Below, piece by piece: positions 52,178 to 61,100 of a DNA stretch of 64,000 nt. Origin of the DNA: Plastoroseomonas arctica (GTDB lineage: Bacteria > Pseudomonadota > Alphaproteobacteria > Acetobacterales > Acetobacteraceae). How positions within the stretch are numbered: the first letter of the stretch is position 1; each line of letters begins with the position of its first letter. The translations under genes and the position numbers were made by a program. The stretch lies in NCBI RefSeq assembly GCF_018128965.1, contig NZ_JAAEDH010000009.1, positions 62,001 through 126,000 of the forward strand, written 5' to 3'. The notes under the pieces were generated by a model. That model did not search any database. It was not told where the DNA came from and was given only the letters and a program-made list of their open reading frames with translations.

Positions 52178-55100
52178 ATGGCCCAGCGCGCTGCCCCCCG
52201 GCCGCTTGCCTCTGCTTCCCTGCGCAACACCCCACAGACTGGTCCCGTCGCAGCATCGCGCGGCTGGCTGCTGCGCACGACCGCTTTGTTGCCGGTGGCG
52301 TTGGCAAGCTTCGCCGCCCAGGCGCAGGCGCCGACCGGCGGGCAGGTGGTGGCCGGGCAGGCCGGCATCGCGCAGTCCGGCACCCGCACCACCATCACGC
52401 AGAGCACCGACCGCGCCGCGATCAACTGGCAGGGGTTCTCGGTGGGTGCGGGGAATACGGTGCAGTTCCAGCAGCCGGGGGCCGGCAGCTGGACGCTGAA
52501 CCGCGTCGTCGGGCCCGATCCCTCCGTCATCGCCGGGCGGATCACTGCCAATGGTGGCGTGGCCCTGGTCAACCAGTCGGGCATCGTGTTCGCGCGCGGG
52601 GCGCAGGTCGATGTCGGGTCGCTGATCGCGACGGCGCCGGGCATCACCAACGAAAATTTCATGGCCGGGCGCATGCGCTTCGACCAGCCGGCGAACCCGG
52701 GCGCGCAGGTGCGCAACGATGGCCGCATCACCGTCATGGATCGCGGGATCGCGGTGCTCGCAGGGCCGCGCGTCACCAATACCGGCGAGATCCGCGCCCG
52801 GCTGGGGCGCGTCGTGCTCGCGGGGGCTGAGGCCTTCACGCTCGACCTCGCGGGCGACGGGCTGATCAGCATCGACATCACCCAGGCGGTGCGCGGCGGT
52901 GGTGCGGGTGTCGTCACCAATGAGGGCCTGATCGAGGCCAATGGCGGCTCCGTGCTGCTGACCGCCGCGGCGGCTGGCGATCTGGTCGAGGGGTTGGTAC
53001 GCAACACCGGCACCATCCGCGCCAATACCGAGGCCGGGCAGGCCGGCCAGGTGGCGCTGCGTGGTACCGGCGGCGGCGTGGATGTGACCGGGCGGATCGA
53101 GGCCACGGGTGCGGCCGGCCAGCGAGGCGGCGCCATCGCGGCGCAGTCCAATGAGGCGGTGCGCGTCGCCAACGGCGCCGTGGTCGATGCCTCGGGCGGG
53201 GCTGGCGGCGGCACCGTGCTGGTGGGGACCACGGGTGTGGGGCGCAACCAGACCATGGCGCGCAGCACCACGGTGGAACGGGGTGCCGTCATCCGGGCCG
53301 ACGCAACCGTGCTCGGCCAGGGCGGCACCATCGCGATCAATTCCACCGAGGCGACGCTGGTCGAGGGCACGCTTTCGGCCCGCGGCGGCGCGCAGGGCGG
53401 CAATGGCGGCTTCGTCGAGATCTCCGGCCAGGGGGTCCTGACGATCAACCAGGCGCCGGTCGACGTGACGGCGACGAACGGGGCCATGGGCTCCATCCTG
53501 CTCGACCCGCAGCGCATCAGGATCACCAATGCGGCCGCCGGCGGCTCCGACACGGTCGCGCCGGGCGCCCCGGCGGCCGGCGGCACGGTCAGCGCGGTGA
53601 CCGCGCCCGACACCGGCGCGGTGCTGGTGCGCACGGCCGACATCGCGGCGGTGACGGGCAACCTGATCCTCGAAGCCACGCTCGGCATCACGGTCGAGGC
53701 GGCGGTGACCAAGCTCGCCGGTGACCTGACGCTGAACACGCTGGCCGCGGCCGGGACCGCCGGGCTGACGGGGATCGAGATCGGCGCGGGCATTTCGCTC
53801 ACCGCCGGCAGCTTCGCGGCCAATACGGCGGGCGCCTTCACCATCGCGGCCTCGGGCGTGGCGCTCAATGGCGGCTTCGTCAGCACCGGCGGCAGCGTCG
53901 CTGCGGGCGGCAGCGCGTCGGTGACGGCGACCGGCGCGGCAAGCTTCGGCGGCGGGCTCTCGGGCGCGACCAGCGTCACGGTCACGGCGGGGTCGATCAC
54001 CCAGACGGCCGGCAGCATCACGGCCAATGCGGGCGGCGGCGCGGTCAACCTCAACAGCGCCGGCGCCATCGCGCAATCCGGCGGCGGTTCCATCGCGGCC
54101 GGCACGCTGACCGTGCGCGGGACGGCGGGCGGCACGACCTCAGCTGGCACCCTCAACCTCAACCGCACCACCAACGCCATCGCCACGCTCAACGCCCTGA
54201 CCGCCGGCGCCCTGAACGTGGCGAGCGGCGGCCCCACCCTCACCGTCGCGCAGGCGGTCAGCATTAGCTCCGGCCTCGTGAGCATCACCGCCAACAGCGG
54301 CACCAGCCTCAGCATCGGCGGCGCGGTCGGCGGGACGGCCGCGGTCACGCTCGCCGGCGACGCCGTCGCGGTCGGCGCCAACATCTCCGGCCAGGCCATC
54401 ACCCTGACCGCAGCCAGCGGCGCCATCACCCAGACGCTTGGCGCGATCAGCGCGAGCGGCGGGGCGGCCAGCCTCACCTTGCAGGCCAGCGGCACCATCA
54501 GCCAGTCGGGCGGGACCATCACGACCGGCGCGCTGAGCGCGCTGGGTGCGACGGGCGGGGCCAGCAACGCCACCTCCATCGCGCTCGGGCAGACCGGCAA
54601 CGCCATCACCGGCATCACCGTCCTGCAGGCGACCGGTGCGGTCTCCGTCAACGCCGGCGCCGGCGCCGTCTCCTTGGCCGATGCCAGTTCCAGCACCTCC
54701 ATCGCGCTCACCGCGACCGGCACGGCGACGCTGACCGGCACCATCGCGGCACCCAGCGTCACCATCACCGCCGGGGCCATCACGCAGAGCGGCGGCAGCA
54801 TCACGGCGAATACCGGGGCGGCCACGCTCGCGCTGAACTCCGACGGCGCCATCGCCCAATCCGGCACCAGCAGCATCGCCGCCGGCACGCTCACCGTGCG
54901 CGGCACCGCGGGTGCGGCGACCTCGGCCAGCAGCCTCGACCTCAACCGCAGCACCAACGCAATCGGCACGCTGAACGCGCTCACCGCGGGCACGCTGAAC
55001 GTCGCCAGCGGCGGGGCGACGCTCACCATCAACCGTGCGATCAGCAGCACCTCGGGCGCGGTCAGCGTGCTGGGCAATTCCGGCACCGACCTCGTGGTCG

Positions 55101-58100
55101 CGAGCGCGGGCGGCGGCGTCTCCGGCACCGCAAACGTGACGCTGCGCGGCGATTCGATCACCCTCGATGCGGGCGTCACCGGCGGCAGCGGTGCCATCGT
55201 GGGCCTCGAACTGCGCAGTGGTGGTGTTCTGACTGGTTCGGGCGTGGTCAGCGCCGCGGGCACCGGCACCGTGCGGATCGGCGCGGACACCGCCTCCTCC
55301 GCGCTGCGCATCAGCGGCACGGGCACGGCAGGCACGGTGTCGCTCTCGGCCACGACCCTGAACCTGGTCAGTGCGGGTACCCTCGCGCTTGGGGTGGACG
55401 CTGCGGGCACCACCACCGCCGGCAACGTCACCATCGCAACGGCGCTGAACACCGCCGGCAGCACCGCGCTGTCGATCCGCGGCAGCGGCACCGTCAGCAT
55501 CGGCGATGACCTGACGGCGAATGGGGTCAGCGTCACCTCCATCGGCAGCACGGTGGGGCAGAGCACGGGCACCATCGCGGGCGGCGCCGGTGGCGTCGCC
55601 ATCGCCGGCAACGGCACCGTCACGCTCGACGGCATCATCACCGGCCAGGTGATCGCCCTCACCTCGACCACCGCCAACATCACCCAGACAGGCGGCGCGA
55701 TCACGGCAAGCGGCGGCGCGGCTAGCCTCACCCTCGCCGCTGCCGGCACGATCAGCCAGTCCGGCGGCACCATGGCGGCCGGAAGCTTGACCGCGGTCGG
55801 CGCCGGCGGCACTGGCACGGCGGCGGGCAGCATCAACCTCAACCGCACCGGCAACGCTTTCGCCACCGTCGCCGAGGCGCGTTCGGGCGCGGCGCTCACC
55901 ATCCACACCGGCAGCGGCGCGGCGTCCATCGCCACGGTGAATGCGGTGGGCGACGTGACGCTCACCGGCACCGGCGCGACCACGCTCACGGGAGCGATCT
56001 CGGGCGCCAACATCGCGATCAGCGCGACGACCTCCATCACCCAGACCGGCGGCAGCGTGAATGCCGGCGCCGGCGACGTCGCGCTGCTCAGCAACGGCAC
56101 CATCAGCCAGTCGGGCGGGACCATTACGACCGGCGGGCTGACCATCGCCGGCAGTTCCAACACGCGCTCGGGCGTGGTCACGCTCAACCAGGCCACCAAC
56201 GCGATCGCGGGCATCACCGACGCGCGCAGCACCGGCGCGATGACCATCAATGGCGGCGCCGGCGCGATGTCGGTCGGCGTGGCGAACGCGACGGGCCTGC
56301 TGACGCTCGCGACCGGCACCACCGCCACGCTCACCGGCGCCATCGCCGGCAATGGCGTCAGCATCAGCGCAGCCGGCGCCATCAGCCAGACCGGCGGCAG
56401 CGTCGACAGCAATGGCGGCGCACTGACGCTTCGCTCCGACGGCACCATCGGGCAGACCGGCGGCAGCATGGCCGGCGCCACGCTCACCCTGGGCGGCATC
56501 ACGCCCGGCACCCGCTCGGGCGCGGTCACCCTCGGCCGCTCGGCCAACGCCATCGACGCCGTCACGGATGCGCGCAGCACCGGCGCGATGACCATCCACA
56601 CCGGGTCCAGCACCCTCGCCGTCACCAATGCCGACGCGACCGGGCTGCTGACGCTCACCAGTTCGGGCAATGCATCGCTCGCCGGCACGCTCGCCGGCAA
56701 CGGCGTTACCATCACCGCCGACAACATCACCCAGACCGCCGGCTCGATCGCCGGTGGCGCCGGCACCGTCACGCTGCAGAGCAACGGCGCCGTGACCCAG
56801 AACGGCGGCACCATCTCCGGTGCCGCGCTCAGCGTGGCGGGCAGCGCCGGCGGCACCACGGCGGCCACCTCGGTCAACATCAACCAGGCCGGCAACACCT
56901 TCACGTCCATCGGCAGCGCGCGCGCGAGCGGGTCGCTGACGATCCGCTCCGACGCCGCGACCCTCGCGGTCGGGCTCACGGCCGGCAACGACATCACCAT
57001 CCGCGGCGGCGGCGCGAGCACGGCGATCACGCTGACCGGCACGATGACCGCCACCGGCGTCGGCTCGAACAACGTGACGCTGCGCACCAACGGCACCATT
57101 GCCCAGAATGCCGGCGCGATCATCACGGGCGACACGCTGACCATCGGCGGCGCCAGCGTCACCAACGCCACGAGTGCGACGCTGACCGAGGCGAATGTCG
57201 TGGGCTCGGTGAGCGCCAACGTCTCCGGCGCGCTTGCCTTCACCACGACGCAGGCCTTCAACACCGGCGGCAACACGGTCAATGCGGGATCGCTGACGCT
57301 CACCGCCTCCTCCATCACCGTCGCCATTGGCGACACGCTGTCGGTGAGCACCGGCGACCTGATCCTGGTGGGTACGACCGGGTCGGGCACCGCCATCTCG
57401 GTCGCGGGCACGCTCACCGGCGTGGCGGGCCAGCGCATCGTGCTGCGCGCCGACAGCCTCGCCATCTCCAGCCTCACCGGCCTCATCACGGCCAATGGCC
57501 TGGCCGCGATCGAGGTCGGGCCGCGCACCGGGTCGCGCAACATGGTGCTCGGCGCCCCGCTCGCGGGCACGCTGAGCCTCGATACCGGGACGCTCGCCGC
57601 GCTGATCGCCGCGGCCCCCGGCCGCCTGCAATTCGGCGAGACGGTGATCGGCGGGTCGACCGTGCGCGGCACCGACGTGACCGCGGCCGCTGGCGGCAAT
57701 GGCGTTCAGGTGGCGGCCGGGACCACCCGGCTCGTCGTGGTGACCGATGGCGACATCGCCGTCGACGCGCCGTTCACGGTGTCCGCGCTCGGCGCCGGCT
57801 CGGTCGAGCTGCGCGCTACGGGCAGCATCGCCGGCGCCGGCACCATCGTCACCGGCACCGGTGGCCTCGTCATCCGCGGCGCCGACGGCACCACCAACAG
57901 CAGCGCCGGTACGGTCAACCTGACGCAGGTCGGCAACCAGGTGCAGCGGCTCGACGCGCGCAGCAGCGCGGCGATCTTCGTGGCCAACCAAGCCACCAAC
58001 ATCATCATCCGCCAGGCGCGCGGCACCAGCGTCGTCATCGATGCCGATACCCGCGTGCTGAGCGTCGAAGCTGGCGGCACCGGCGGGCTCGGCATCACGG

Positions 58101-61100
58101 CAACCACCGGCAATGCGGCTCTCCGCGCCACATCCATCACGCTCAACAACGATGTCGCCGCGGGCAATGGCCAGACGCTCACGGTGCAGATCGCGGGCGG
58201 CGGGACCCTGACCGGCGCCGGCGTGCTGAGCGCGAGCGGCGGCACCGTCGAGATCGGCCCCAGCAGTGCGACGACCATCGCGGCAAGTGCCACCGGCGTC
58301 GCCGCCGCGGTGCTGAACAATGCGGTGGCGACCACGGTGCGGCTCGGCCGCAGCACCTTCAACGGCGGGGCCACCGTCACCGCCACGACGACCACGATCG
58401 ACAGCGCCGTGACGCGGACCGGCAGCGGGACGCTGGCGGTGATCGGCGGCGCCATCACGCTCAATGCGGGTCTCTCCGCCGGCTCGCTTGCACTCACCAG
58501 CACCAGCGGGGCGCTGGTGCTCGGCACCACCACCCTCATCGCCAGCACCCCTGGCACCGGGCGCGTCACGCTCGACGCCGCGACCGCGATCAGCCAGACC
58601 GGCGGCGGCATCAGCGCGGCCGAGTTCACGGCCATCGCGCGCGGCGGCGCCATCTCGCTCACCGCCGGCAGCAACGCGATCGGCAGCGTGGTCGGCGGCG
58701 TCACCGTGGGCACCAATGCGAATGGCTTTGCCGACACCACGCGCGGGCTGTTCGCCACCGCCAATATCGGCCTCGCCAGCACGATGGGCCTCACGGTCGC
58801 CGGCGGCATCGAGTCGCGCGGCGGCAACATCACTCTCGCCGCGGCGAGCATCGACCAGCAGGCGCGGATCTTCGCCTCGGACCTTGCCACGCTCACCGCG
58901 ACCGGCGTGGGCGGCCTCGCGGTCAACGGCGCGCTGCTGGCCAATACGCTGACGCTCGCCAGCGGCGGCGCGGTCACCCAGAATGCGTCGGGCAGCATCG
59001 GGCCGAGCAGCGCCGGCAGCACCGCGCTCGTCATCCAGGGCACCGGCGGGCCCGGCTCCTCGGCCGGAGGCGCGGTGACGCTGACGCAGGCCAACGCCAT
59101 CGGCAGCCTCACCGCCGCGGCCACCGGTGCGCTCGCCGTGACATCCAGCAACGGCGCCGGCCTGGTGGTCGGCGGCGCATCCGGCGCCGGGGTGAGCCTC
59201 GCCGCCGCCAGCCTGTCGCTCACGAGCGCGGTCAATGCCGGCGCCGGCACGGCGAGCCTCACCGCCACAACGGGCGGCATCACCCAGACCAGCGCCGGTC
59301 GGATCACGGCCGCCGCGTTGACCGTCTCGGCCGCCGGCAGCGTTGTTCTCGACGCCGGCGATGCCGGGCGCGCCACGCCCACGCTGTGGAACCAGGTCGG
59401 CACGCTCGGCGCCGTTACCGTCACCGGCGCGGGGAACGACTTCACCTTCCACACGACGCCCGCCCTGACGCTGACGAATGCGATTGGCGTTGCGGGCGCG
59501 GTGCTGATCGCGAGCAACGGCACGCTGAGCCAGACGGCGGGCGCGATCACCGGCGCCTCTCTCGCACTCGCCGCCAACGGGACGGTGACGCTCGCCGGCA
59601 CGATCAACACCGGCAGCGGCCAGACCACCATCACCTCCGCGACCGGCGCGGTCACCCAGACCGGCGGTGGCATCACGGCGGGCAATCTCGCGGCCCAGGG
59701 CACCACGCTGGACTTCGCGGCCGGCACCAATGCGCTGAGCGGCACGCTGGCGCTGCGGGCAACCACCGGCGCGATCAACATCGATCAATCGGGCAGCGTG
59801 ACGCTCGGCAGCATCAATGCCGCGACCGTTACCGGCACCGCGACGATCGGCGGGCTTTCCGCCGGCGGCGCGATCACGGTCTCGGCCGCCGGCTTGACCA
59901 GCGTGAGCAGCCCGATCACCGCGGGCGGCGCTCTGGTGCTGCGCACCGACGCCCTCGCGCTTGGTGCCGGCGTGGCGGTGAGCGGCTCCTCCATTGCGGT
60001 CGGCCCGCGCACGGCCGGCCAGGCGATCGAGATCGGCAGCGCGGATACCGGCACCACGCTCGGCTTCGACGCGACCACGCTCGCGCGGCTGACTGCGCCG
60101 GGCGTTGCCTTGACGATCGGCGAGACGCTGATCGGGGCACGCGTGACCGCGGGCGATGTCACCATCAACGCGGCGCTGACCACATCGGGCAGCCTGACCG
60201 TGCTGTCCAACGGCAATATCAGCCTGCCCGGCGCGGTTTCGGCGTCGATCGCGGTGTTTTCGGCGACCGGCAGCGTGATCCAGCCGGACAATGCCGCCGG
60301 CGTCGGTGGCACCTACAGCGCCTCGACCAGCCTGACCACGAGCACTGGCACGATCGTGAACGCAGGGGGCGCCATCGACCTGCGTGCGCCGGCCAACACC
60401 CTCAACCTCTTCGCCGCGCAGACGACCAGCGGCGATCTGCGGGTCGCGACGACCGGCACGCTGAGCGTCACGTCGGCTGGCAGCCGGCCGGTTCCTGGTG
60501 GCGGCGTGACGAACGTGAATGGCGCGAGCGCCGCCGGCGATGTGTTTCTGCAAGCGTCCTCCATCACCAGCGACGCGGCGATTGCCGCGCAGGCCGGCGG
60601 CACCATCACGCTGCGGGCCGACACGATGGCGCTCGGCGCCGCGATAACCGCGACCGGTGGCACCGTGGCACTCGAGACACTGACCCTGGGCGGCGCGCCG
60701 CGCCCGATCACCCTCGGCGCCGAGGTCGCGAACACGCTCTCGCTCACCCAGGCCGAGCTGAACCAGGTCACCACCGGTACGCTGGTCATCGGCCGCTTCA
60801 ACGGCACCGAAGCGAGTGCCATCACGGTCAACGCCGCCGGCATCGCGGTGCCCGGCACGGTCGGCAGCCTGCGCCTGATCGGGGCGAGCCTCACGCTCGA
60901 CGGCAACCTCACCGCCACCGGCAAGGCGATCGATGCGCGCATCGCCGGGCTCACCAGCAGCGGGGGCGGCATCATCGGCGCCTCCAGCTTCACGCTGCGC
61001 GGCCTGGCCGGCGGCACCAGCGATGGCGGCGCGGTCAATGTCGGCGGGTCGAACCTGATCACCACGCTCGACATCAGCAGCGCCGGCGCGGTGTCGCTCG

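Noticed and set aside
52147-57699. Antisense frame of about 1850 codons and the neighbouring 54140-60553 frame as genes
   Set aside because: Composition is the mirror image of the Gly/Ala/Thr repeats; no start context, no family motif, and the sense frame has a signal peptide, TPS domain and an upstream partner gene.
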